DNA from: Ancistrus triradiatus
Taxonomy: Eukaryota > Chordata > Actinopteri > Siluriformes > Loricariidae
NCBI GenBank assembly: GCA_025084515.1
Contig: JAJAGP010000210.1
Location: forward strand, 124,001 to 188,000
Direction of reading: 5' to 3'
Length of the DNA: 64,000 bases
A model generated the notes under the pieces. That model was not told the origin of the DNA, did not search any database, and worked only from the letters and a program-made list of their open reading frames with translations. Below are positions 1 to 10,800 of the stretch, piece after piece. A program made the translations under genes and the position numbers. Position 1 is the stretch's first letter. Each line of letters opens with the position of its first letter.

Positions 1-665
1 GGCGTGTAATAGTTGGCGAGGTCACAAAGGACCCCAGGGTAACTTCTAAGCACCTGAAGGCCTCTCTCACATTGGCTAATGTTAATGTTCATGAGTCCAC
101 CATCAGAAGAACACTGAACAACTATGGTGTGCATGGCAGGGTTGCAAGGAGAAAGCCACTGCTCTCCAAGAAGAACATTGCTGCTCATCTGCAGTTTGCT
201 AAAGATCACGTGGACAAGCCAGAAGGCTATTGGAAGAATGTTTTGTGGACGAATGAGAGCAAAAATAGAACTTTTTGCTTTAACAGAAAAGCGTTCCAGA
301 ATAAGAACCTTATCCCATCTGTGAAACATGGTGGTGGTATCATGGTTTGGGCCTGTTTTGCTGCATTTGGGCCAGAACGGCTTGCCATGATTGATGGAAC
401 AATGAGCTTTGAATTATATCAGAGAATTCTAAAGGAAAATGTCAGGACATCTGTCCATGAACTGAATCTCAAGAGAAGGTGGGTCATGCAGCAAGACAGC
501 GACCCTAAGCACACAAGTCATTCTACCAAAGAATGTTAAAGAAGTGAGCAGCTAATGTGAGGAAACCCACCAACATCCCAGAGCTGAAGCTGTTCTGTAC
601 GGAGGAATGGGCTAAAATTCCTCCAAGCCGGTGTGCAGGACTGATCAACAGTTACAGTTACAGTT
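1..665 (+). pseudogene. Tc1-like transposase remnant (family A), truncated
   Basis: Reading begins before base 1. The frame 72-539 shows the Tc1 block TIRRTLNNYGVHGRVARRKP, then KNVLWTNESK and QQDSDPKHTS. The first catalytic Asp (normally WTDES) is Asn, so the enzyme would be inactive. A stop follows PKHTSHSTKEC, and sequence equal to RKPTNIPELKLF...EEWAKIPPS continues after a deletion to about 665. Same family as 19863-22487 and 53068-54321. Confidence 0.85.
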
Positions 666-719
666 ACAGTCTCTATTTTAGAATACACTAGAAAATACAT
701 GAAATTGTAATGCAGCATT

Positions 720-955
720 AAAAACTGAGTACAAAATCAGAAAAAATATCCTTCATAGGCTACAGTGGCAAGTATTTAGTGTGACCTACCATTACACTTG
801 AGCAATAGCTGCATGTGGCAGCTTCATTGGGATGCTAAGTTGACCCTTCTACAGTCTGACGAATCTTGATCAGGAATGGTCTTTTTGGAAGAGTAGCAGT
901 CAAAAAAACACTTTTTTGAAAGGGGAACAGGGTGAAAAGGATAAGACTTCATTAG
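720..955. mobile_element. Tc1/mariner-type MITE fragment (family D)
   Basis: The stretch from ccttcataggctacagtggc to tgatcaggaatggtc recurs at 30085-30450, 63900-64000 and, inverted, at 31104-31575 and 51474-51973. This copy lacks clear terminal repeats. Confidence 0.6.
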
Positions 956-1567
956 GACTTTATTAGGAACACCTGTACACCTAATCATTCATGCGATTAT
1001 CTGATCAGCCAATTATGTGGCAACAGTGTAATGCAGATAATCACACAGATATGGCCTAAACAGCTTCAGGTAATATTAACAGCAGCCATCAGAATGAGGA
1101 ATAATGTGATTTCAGTGATTTTGACCTTGGCGTGATTGTTGATACCAGACAGGCTGGATTGAGTATTTCTAAAACTGCTGATCTTCTGGGTTTTTTCATG
1201 CATATCAGTCTCTACAGTTTACTCAGAATTCTGTAATTAAAAAAAAACATCCAGTGAGAGGCGTTTTTACAGACAGCAATGCCTTGTTGATGAGAGGTGT
1301 CAGCGAAGAAAACCTATATAGGTTTGAACTAACAGAAAGAATATGGTAAATAAAATAGCCACTCTGTACAGTTGGGGTGAGCAGAAAAGCATCTCAGAAT
1401 GCACAACATGTCAAACCATGAGGCACATGGACTACAGCTGAACACCACAGCAAGTTCCAATTCTGTCAGCCAAGAACAAAAGCCTCAGGTTGAAGGCTGA
1501 AGGCACAGGCTCACCTAAACAGGACAGTTGATGATTTAACTAGAAACATAGCTGGGTCTGATGAATT
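956..1567 (+). pseudogene. Tc1-like element (family B), N-terminal half of transposase, broken
   Basis: Starts near ttaggactttattaggaaca and translates piecewise to the HTH part of a common fish Tc1 transposase (RQAGLSISKTADLLGF-like, then TTLYS.GEQKSISECTT-like). It stops just after the first catalytic region (gggtctgatgaattt, GSDEF). Several frame breaks; no 3' end. Confidence 0.65.
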
Positions 1568-1579
1568 TCATTTTCTCAA

Positions 1580-1653
1580 CACAGGGAGCACGGATCGCAT
1601 TGCGTGAAGCAACTCTAGCAGGGTGTCAGTCCATTGCAGAACACAAATGTTCA

Positions 1654-1721
<68 letters not shown>

Positions 1722-1990
1722 TACTGTAGAGACACCAAACAGGGCCTAACACATATATTAGAAATGTTGAGAGAAACTGGAGAACCCACAAAGACATGGG
1801 GAGAACATGCAAACTCCAAATGGGCAGCATCTGAGCAGGAAACAAACCTGAGACTGGCGAGTCAAGGAACTCTGTGACTTGTAGGAAGGGGCAATCTGTC
1901 CCATTCTATGTCCCATCCCATGTTTTGTCTGACTGTTCACCTTGCCAGGGGCTTCCTGGAGTTCCACGAGTCATGGAGGCTGGGTCAGTA
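1580..1990 (-). repeat. SINE-1 copy (minus) carrying a (CA)n tract
   Basis: Contains catggggagaacatgcaaac, the reverse of the standard SINE-1 body ggagtttgcatgttctcccc. The (CA)29 microsatellite (1661-1718) lies inside it. Confidence 0.6.
1661..1718. repeat. (AC)n microsatellite
   Basis: Uninterrupted AC dinucleotide, about 29 units. Confidence 0.97.
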
Positions 1991-2355
1991 ACATACATCT
2001 GACCAGGGGTGTCCCCAAGTGACATTATGTTCCTGGAGATCTATTTTCCTACATAATTTTCTTCTAGTTCTAACCTAACAGCCTTCAAGTAATTTGTACA
2101 TATTCTATTGCATCAGCTCAGCTAAACTCTAGACATTGGTGCATTACTCTGTTGATGAAAATGTCCTAGTATTGCATCATTTCAAAACTTCCTCGATTTA
2201 TGCTGTTGTCATTAATGCCCTGTTACACACAATGTGACATTTAATGGATTTGGTTTTAAGCAGTTTTAAACATTTTCTTTTTCTGTGCCTATGCTCTACT
2301 TAACACTGCATTGTGAGATATTCACTCATAAAGTCCTGCGCTATGGGACTATATA
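1991..2355. other. Intron or flank without recognised features
   Basis: AT-rich sequence with no coding or repeat signal that I can name. Confidence 0.4.
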
Positions 2356-3155
2356 CAGTACTGTGTAAAAGTCTTAGGCATTCCATATTTTTCAGTTTAT
2401 GTACTGCTTATTATTTGTTTAAGTTTTAGTGGTCACTGAACTTTGTAGTTCTACAATTACAGACTCTAGACCATCTGTTGTTAGTCCCCATTTACTCTGT
2501 TCTTTAATGGTCAGCCCCCTACAGTACCACTACAGATGAGGTAGTGTTAGGGTAGTGGATCATTCTTAGGACTGCAGTCGCACTGATGTGGTGTTGGTGT
2601 GTTGGTGTGTGTTGCACTGATACAGGTGGATCAGACACAGTTTAAGCCACTTCAGTGTCACTGCTGGACTGGAAAATGTCCACCAGCCAAAAATGTCCAG
2701 TCACCAGCATCCTGTAGGCAGCATCCTGTGAGCACTGATGAAGGATTAGAGGATGACGAACACAAACTGTGGAACAACAGATGAGCTGCTGTCTCTGGTG
2801 GAGCAATATAGTAGATATGTCTAATAGAGTGCACAGTGAGTGAACAGAGTTGATCCAGCTGTAGCTAGTGCAGCACACCACCACCAAATTAGTATCACTG
2901 CAGTGCAGAGAATGATCCACCACCCAAATAATACCTGATCTGTGGTGGTCCTGTGGGGATACTGACCATTAGAGAACAGAAGAAAATGACCTAACATATT
3001 TAGAGAAAAAAGGCTAGTAAATATTTAGAGAAACATCTGGACTTCAGTCTGTAATTGTAGAACAATGTGTAGTGACCACTAAAACTTAATTAAGGAATAA
3101 GCAGAATATAAATTGAAAAATGTAAAATGCATAAGACTTTTGCACAGTACTGTAC
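2356..3155. mobile_element. Nested palindromic MITE inside ~80-bp Tc1-like inverted repeats
   Basis: Left arm tacagtactgtgtaaaagtc and right arm gacttttgcacagtactgta are inverted and extend about 80 bp (toward agttttagtggtcact / agtgaccactaaaactt). Between them (about 2440-3080) is the hAT-like palindrome also found at 26180-26400, 40797-41510 and 44499-45330. No transposase. Confidence 0.65.
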
Positions 3156-3639
3156 ATTTCACAAAGTATTTCATCCTGAATATAAATGGTTAACAGCTGA
3201 TTTACTTCTAAATCTTTTGTCTTTTCTCATTTCTTTGCATATTCTTAATTAAATCAAATTAAAGGTAAGATTTAAGAGTTTTAATCCACCTGCCACAAGA
3301 AGTGTATCACTAATTTATTGCCTTTTGTACACAAATAAGCCATCCTGGTAATTACCAGGGAAATTAATTAGGTCATTACCACAAAATGGATGTGTTGGTC
3401 TACTCAGGATTTGGTTCTGCAATGTGTTTGCTCTTAAACCCTTTCTAGTAAATTACAGGTATGCCTCACTTCATGATTAAGATACATTCTGTTAAATTGC
3501 ATAATATGCGATCTGGACATTATCAAACACAATATTATATACTGTACATGCACTATATGGAATACTGTAGTGTCCTGGTACTGACCAAATAGCCAAGATA
3601 CTGCAGTGTTTCCCATACATTGATACTGGATTGTGGACC

Positions 3640-3805
3640 ATATCCTGGGTTCACATCATATCTCTGCCAAGCTGCCACTGCTGGGTCCATGAATAAGGCC
3701 CTTAACCCACAACAGCTTAGATTCCAATAGTTGTAAATGCTAAGATTGTATCAGTTGTAAATTGCTCTGGACAAGGGTGTCTGCTAAGTGACTGTATGTA
3801 GACAT
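3640..3805 (+). repeat. SINE-2 copy, degraded
   Basis: tRNA-derived SINE body: ctctgccaagctgccactg, cccttaacccacaac, gtctgctaagtgactgta. The tRNA-like head is partly lost. Confidence 0.75.
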
Positions 3806-3858
3806 AATTTCACTGTAAAGCTGTGTGCAGCACATTTATTCGGTCAACCCCTCCTTAC

Positions 3859-3861
<3 letters not shown>

Positions 3862-3938
<77 letters not shown>
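3862..3938. repeat. (CT)n(CA)n compound microsatellite
   Basis: CT run to about 3900, then CA run to 3938. Confidence 0.97.
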
Positions 3939-3944
<6 letters not shown>

Positions 3945-4099
3945 TTTGTGGAATTTGTGGAATGAGAATCAGTCTTTTATGTGGCAGCAGAACTTATTTC
4001 CTGTTGTAATTATGACATGAGCAGGTACTTTTCATTATAGGTTTATAGCAACCATAGGATCATGGCTGTTTAACTCTCACAGAGCTTTAAACATATATC

Positions 4100-4690
4100 T
4101 AAGCATTTCCTGCTTGTAATTTCCACTCTCCAAAATGGAGAAACTGTTCAAATGAATACAAGATCTGGAAGACCAAGAAAACTGATACAACCAACTGTCA
4201 CTGGTCAGGGATACAAAGCAAAACCATCATATCATGTCTAAGAACCTGCAGAAAGGTTTGGTTGGTATTGGAGTAGAGTCTACTGTGCTGCACTGCTTGC
4301 CCAAATCAGGTTATCAGGAAAATCTGCCATCTCATCACAAACATCAACAAGCAAGTCTGGCTGCAAGCCAGAGGCATTCTGGAATCCAGTGCTGTGGTTC
4401 AATGAAACACAAACTTTGCCTATTGCTCACTGCTACAAGAAATATATGGATGCTGTAATGTCAGGGCTTGTTACTAAATATTGGCTAAAAAGATGCTCAG
4501 ACTTTTGTATATACCAAATTTAAGCTTTATTTCAAGTTATCCAATATGGAATGCTCAACATATTTAGAGTAATTCTGCATCCAGTTTGCAGAAATATGCC
4601 CTAACTCCTGCTGTTCAAATCTTTTCATTTAGAAAACATAATTTGACCAGGGGTTTACAAACATTTGGTGAATACTCTATAATTGATCTT
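4100..4690 (+). pseudogene. Degraded Tc1/mariner-like remnant
   Basis: TGRPRK-like and NPVLWFNETQ (compare Tc1 NVLWSDET, Asp replaced by Asn) can be read in different frames. It ends in gaccaggggtttacaaacat, which resembles Tc1-like termini. Heavily broken. Confidence 0.45.
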
Positions 4691-5570
4691 ATTCTGTTAC
4701 TGCTACACTTACTGCTTGTAAATTTAACCCTAATATCCATTTGATTCTTATGTTGCAATCACTATTAGTTTTTTATTAGGTTTCATTTGAGTAACTGCAT
4801 ATAAATGTATTAGTTTTCTTGAGATTCTGCCTCATATTGCCATCTTCAAACAGTGTCATATCACCAGAAAATAGATTCATTGATTTTATCATTTCAAATG
4901 CCCTTCTGAGGGACCCTAGAGAGTCTTCAGTTCACTTTACCCTTTTTAGGCCTGAATTCATATGCCTTCTCGTGCTCTTCCACATCCCATGTGTTTCCAT
5001 TCGTTCTGTGGTTCATCTCTCTGTTGAAGCTCTTTCACAATGCATGCCAAAGCCCAATAAAATGCCCTATTCCTGACTAATGGATTCTTTATTGTGTTCT
5101 GTCACTCACGCAGACAGTTTCTTGGTTTCAGAAGACTTCACTGCGGTCTGCTGCCAGTTCAAGCAGAACATTACATTCTTCAGGCAATTTCTGTCAGTAA
5201 CCAGACCAAGCAGGGAATAGTTGTACTGTGATCATGGCCTGATTTAATTGAAATGATGGCACTCTTAACAACTATATTGAGAGGAAAGTGTCACCGTGAT
5301 AGTAATTTAGTGTGATCCCCTAACATTTCTTTTCTCTGAGTAATGTGTGGGCAAGAGGATTTGAGAATTCCAGAGAGGCACGAATTGTCTTTCTGAATTG
5401 CCAAGTCTTGTTAGTGACCCATGATGGCATTTATTTGTATTTTCGTAATTGCTTTTTAACTAGTCAGTGATGTGATGACATTTATTTGTAATTGTTAATT
5501 ACAAATATCAGCCAACAGGTGCTGTGTTACATCTTCTTAATAGATAGAAAATTATGATTTTTCTCCTAAA
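4691..5570. other. Non-coding, no recognised features
   Basis: AT-rich. The short ORF at 4819-5076 has no similarity I recognise, and no splice-supported coding segment is seen. Confidence 0.4.
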
Positions 5571-6952
5571 TACAACTCCAGATCAGAAAAAGTTGGGACG
5601 GCATGGAAAATGCAAATAAAAAATATATGCAGTGTTCCTTAAATTTTGGCTTTTATGTAGTTGCAGACAGTATGAACCCAAGATATTTCAGTTTTTGTCT
5701 CGTCGACTTTATTTCATTTTTAATAAACATCCATTCCTGCATTTCAAGCCTGCAACACGTTCCGAAAAAAGTTGGGATTAGGGCAGTTTATGGCTAGTAA
5801 TGAGTTACAGATGGTGTCCAGTTTGTCAACAAATTCGTAAATGTTTAAAAACTGAAATTACTGAAATGCAGTCCTCAAATAAATATTGGAAGGGATTTGC
5901 ATATTTCTCCCTCTACCATGCATAATATCATTAAACAATTCAAGGAATCAGGAAGAATTTCATTTCATCAAGGCAAGGGTGCAAGCCTAAACTGAAAATC
6001 TGAGCTCTCTGATCCCTCAGACAGCACTTCATCAAGAACTATCATTCATAAGTAGCTGATATAACCACATGGGCTAGGGATTATTTTGGTAACCCTTTAT
6101 CAAGCGCTACAATACAGAGTTAAATTAACAAATTCCACTTAAAGCTTTATTGTGCAAAAAAGAAGCCTCATGATAACCATGTCCAGAAGTGGCATCAACT
6201 TTTCTGGGCTCAGAGGCATCTGCGATGGACCATCACACAGCGGAAAAGTGTATTGTGGTCTGACCAATCAGTATTCCACATCTTTTTTGGAAGAAATGCA
6301 GACTGTGTGCTCCAGACCAAAGACAAAAAGGACCATCCAGACTATTATCAGCAAGAAGTGCCAAAATGTTGGGTCAGTGCCCTTGGCAAAGGTGATTTAC
6401 ACTTCTGTTATGGCAGCATCAATGCAGAGAAATACAACAGGCTTTTAGAGCCACATTAATTTCTTCAAGATGACATCTTTTCCAGGGACGTCCATGCATT
6501 TAACAACAAGACAATGCAAAACAAGTCGAATCACAAAAAAGTTAGGACGGAAATTTGTAAATTCTTTTTAAACATTTCAATAATTGTCTTACACATTTGT
6601 TGACCACTGGAGATCCTCTGCCCATCTTTAATCATCAAAGACTCAGCCTTTTGTGGATACTGCTTTTGTACCAAATCATGATTATAATCAAAATCACCTG
6701 TTTTAAATCACATCATTATTTAGGTTTTTACCTCATTACTAGCCCTGAATTGTCAATGCCCCAACTTTTTTGTGTTGCAAGCCTGAAATGCAGAAATGGA
6801 TGTTTATTAACCAATGAAGTTGACCAGAAAAAAACAATAAATATCCTGGGTTCATACAATGACATAAAAGTCAACGTACATGTAAGGAGCACTGCGTTGT
6901 TTTATGTTTGCATTTTCCATACCGTCCCAACTTTTTCTGATTTGGGGTTGTA
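5571..6952 (+). mobile_element. Tc1/mariner-superfamily element with gttgggacgg termini, decayed
   Basis: Left end tacaactccagatcagaaaa and right end ttttctgatttggggttgta are inverted repeats continuing through gttgggacgg. Between them are broken coding traces, notably WSDQS...FGRNADCVLQTKDKKDH and YGSINAEKYNRLLEPH. A shorter relative is at 33751-34225 and a right-end fragment at 51974-52084. Confidence 0.75.
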
Positions 6953-7650
6953 GAAAAATATCTATAACGTACTACTGAAGGTGGCATCTCTTAGGTCTTG
7001 AGGACCATACAGTAAATGCAGTACTAAGCCATTGTGCAGATGTTTTTCCACTCCTCTTCACATTCTGTTGAATATAACTGACAGCCATCATTAAATAATC
7101 AGTCCACCAAGTCAAAAGGTAATTTGTCTGTGACATATCCCAACCATGCACTGAAATGAAATGTCAAAAGCATCCCATTAGATACAATTGATAACAAGGT
7201 CAGCGTGTCACATTTTTCTACTTAAGGCAGCAGTTCTTTCTGATAGATTAGAGTCAGTAGAGGTTTTCGACGAAATCATAAAGTAACTACAGTTGTTTAA
7301 AGTGCATATAAATATAATTTCTTTAGCATTTATAATGACTACTGTGTTGTTTTTGCAAAAACTCTAAAACAATCCTCTGAGAATGTGTTATCCTTGAGAA
7401 ATGATCTGTATTCAGCTAATTATTAGTTTATTATGCATGTATGTTGTATTCACTCTTGTTAAGTTGTTGATGTATCAATAATAGGAGAGAAAAAAGGCCT
7501 TGAAAAATTCTTTACCATGGAATCCACGCATTTATACACTCACATATCATATGCCTGCTTATGCTAAGTCAGTGCCTGGCAGAATGACTGGCTCTTCAGA
7601 GGGTAATGTTTTTCTCTTTATTTTAGGTAATCAATACTACTTAAATTTTT
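6953..7650. other. Intron sequence without recognised features
   Basis: Lies between a transposon and the first SNTG2 exon of the window. No coding signal. Confidence 0.4.
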
Positions 7651-7655
7651 CTTCT

Positions 7656-7687
<32 letters not shown>

Positions 7688-7699
7688 GCTCGCTCGTCC
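7651..7699. repeat. (CT)n microsatellite forming a splice-acceptor pyrimidine tract
   Basis: CT run then ctcgctcgctcgtcc, ending 6 bp before the acceptor AG at 7704-7705. Confidence 0.9.
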
Positions 7700-7705
7700 A
7701 ATCAG

Positions 7706-7835
7706 ATCGAACAGTTTTGAAGTGTTTGCGTTAGATGGAGTCTGCACCAATGTTCTTCAGTTTTGCACTGCAGCAGAAAGCACAGACTGGCTTCAAGCAA
7801 TATTGACCAATATCAACGATCTGACCCAGGAAAGT
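7706..7835 (+). CDS. sntg2: SNTG2 exon, second half of PH region
   Basis: Acceptor ...tccaatcag, donor gtgagt. Reads (R)SNSFEVFALDGVCTNVLQ through INDLTQES, the C-terminal strand and helix of a PH fold (note the W of DWLQAIL). Incoming phase 2, outgoing phase 0. The acceptor's pyrimidine tract is a (CT)n microsatellite. This is the first SNTG2 exon in the window. Confidence 0.93.
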
Positions 7836-10800
7836 GTGAGTATCACATGTGATGCATATCACAGATGAGAGTGTGTTAATAGAATGGTGACAGTGTTCAT
7901 GATTATTTGCTGCACTGAAAAAGGCTAGCGCTAGACACTGGACAGTCGCCTGCAAAATTCTAATGGAGACTACAATTACAGATAATGCCACGTTCCACCT
8001 GTTGCATGTGTGCCAAGGGCTGGGGATGGAAAATGTTTATTGTGGTAAAAGCCCATTATTTTGTCTGAGATGATTCAGACAGAGGAAATGAGTACCTGAC
8101 AATACTAAAAGCCCAGCATTTCGTGGTCTCCCGTGTTCCTTTAACAACACTGGAAATACCAAAAAAATTATCTCTTATACAGTGATGTGATGTTTTTTAC
8201 ACAAAAGTTTTGAGGGGAGGAAAGTTGTACAAAATAACTGTATGAAAAAGTAGCTGCTCCTGTCCATATATTAGACTTAGATCTGCAGTGAAGGTGTTCG
8301 GGGTATTCTGGGATTTAGCCTAACAGAGCCCTTCACCCCACCTCATCCCCCAAGGTACGGCTCTTTCAGGGAGCAAGAGGAAGCCAGGGAACAAGAAAAG
8401 ATGACTAACAATAGAAACAACGAAGTACAAACAAAGAGGGGTTTACATAAAGCAGAGAAGCTCATTTACCTTCCACATTTTCCTGATGGGAGTCTTGTTA
8501 TCAACAGGCTAAGAAGGTCAGCCCAGATTTCTCTGTTCCCACCTATAGATTCCAGCTCTGCCTGTGGGATCCCCAGATGTTTCCAAGCCAAACGTGCGAT
8601 GTAATTCCTCCAGAAGGTTGTGCATGAAATAGCTGGAGCCTACCAAGGGGTGTTCTTGATACAGTATAGGCTATATTAAACTCATTGGTTCATGATACAG
8701 ACAGTGGGGCAAATAAGTATTTAGTCAGCCACTGATTGTGCAAGTTCTCCTACTTAGAAAGATGAGAGAGGTCTGTAATTTTCATCATAGGTACACTTCA
8801 ACTATGAGAGACAAAATGAGAAAAATAAATTGTAAATCATGGTGGAAAATAAGTATTTGGTCACCCACAAACAAGCAAGATTTCTGGCTCTCACATACCT
8901 GTAACTTTTTCTTTAAGAAGCTCTTCGGTCCTCCACTCGTTACCTGTATTAATGGCACCTGTTAGATATCTGTCCCAGCCTCAAACAGTCCAGACTCCAA
9001 ACGCAACCATGGCAAGACCATGAGCTGTCGAAAGACACCAGGAAGAAAATTGTAGACCTTCACCAGGCTGGGAAAGTGAATCTACAATAGGCAAGCAGGT
9101 TGGGTGTGAATAATGTGAATAAATCAACTGTGGGAGCAATTGTAAGAAAATGAAAGACATGCCAGACCATTGATAATCTCCCCTCAATCTGGGGCTCCAC
9201 GCAAGATCTCATCCCGTGGGGGTCAAAATGATCATGAGAAACGGTGACGGTGGCAAAAATCCCAGAACTACACGGAGGGACCTGATGAATGACTGCAGAG
9301 AGCTGGGAACCAAAGTAACAAAGGCTACCATCAGTAACACACTACGCCGAGAGGGACTCAGATCCTGCAGTGCCAGATGTGTCCTCCTGCTTAAGCCAGT
9401 ACATGTCCAGGGCTGTCTGAAGGTTGCCAGAGAGCATATGGATGATCCAGAAGAGGATTGGGAGAATATCATGTGGTCAGATTAAAACCAAAATAGAACT
9501 TTTTGGTAAAAACCCATCTCGTCGTGTTTGGAGGAAAAAGAATGCTGAGTGCATGGGGGTGGAAACATCATGCTTTGGGGCTGTTTTTCTGCAAAGGGGA
9601 CAGGACGACTGATTCGTCTTAAGGGAAGAATGAACGGGGCCATGTATCATGAGATTTTAAGCCAAAATCTCCTTCCTTCAGTGAGAGCATTGAAGATGGA
9701 ACATGGCTGGGTCTTCCAGCATGACAATGATCCCAAACACACTGCTCAGGCAACAAAGGAGTGGCTTCGTAAACAAGCATTTCAAGGTCCTGGAGTGGCC
9801 TAGCCAGTCTCCAGACATCAACCCCATAGAAAATCTGTGGAGGGAGTTGAAAGTACGTGTTGCTCAGCAACAGCCCCAAAACATCACTGCTCTAGAGGAG
9901 GTCTTCATGGAGGAATGGGCCAAAATACCAGCTACAGTGTGTGCAAACCTGGTGAAGACTTACAGGAAACGTTTGACCTCTGTCATTGCCAACAAAGCTT
10001 ATGTTACAAAGTATTGAGTTGAACTTTTGTTAATGATCAAATACTTACTTTCCACCATAATTTACAATTAAATTTTTAAAAAATCCTACAATGTGATTTT
10101 CTGGATTTTTTTTGGTTGAAGTGTACCTATGATGAAAATTACAGACCTTTCTCATCTGTAATAGGAGAACTTGCACGATCAGGGGCTGACAAAATACTTT
10201 TTTGCCCCACTGTACTTATGATGGATTTGTCAGATTGTATCTCCATCGTAAATCAAGGTACGACTGTATATCATTTTGGAAAGGGTTACAAAGCCATTTC
10301 TAAAACTGTGTGTCTTCGGTAATTCAGAGCAAGAACCGTTATCTCCAAACGGAGAACTTGGAACAGTGGTGAATCTTTCTCGAAGATCTAGTGGAATTTT
10401 TCAAGGACTGTGTCAGCAACTCATCTGGGAAGTCATAAAAGAACACAGGCGGATTTCTGTGGAACTGCAGACCATCCCTGTGGGGATACTCTGCTGCGCT
10501 GAAGTCTGGACAACCTGCAATAATTGTCAGAAAAATGAATTCCAGCTTGTGATCTGAAGCTCAATTGGCTTATGCAACAAGATAACAATGCTAATCACAA
10601 AAGCAAATCAAATTCTGATTGGCTATAGAGAAACAAAGTTAAACTTGAACAGTAGCCTTGAACCCCATTAACATACTGTGGTAGTACTTTAAATGAACAG
10701 TTCTGAAAAATTCTGCAATTAAAGAATGGGTCACAGTGATGTGTTAGACTAATGTTGCTACTAGCACTGTTAGCTGCTGAGGGAACCTACAGTGACTCTG

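Noticed and set aside
1568..1877. Several ORFs over the CA repeat (HTHTHT / VCVCVC proteins)
   Set aside because: They are simple translations of the (AC)n microsatellite in different frames.
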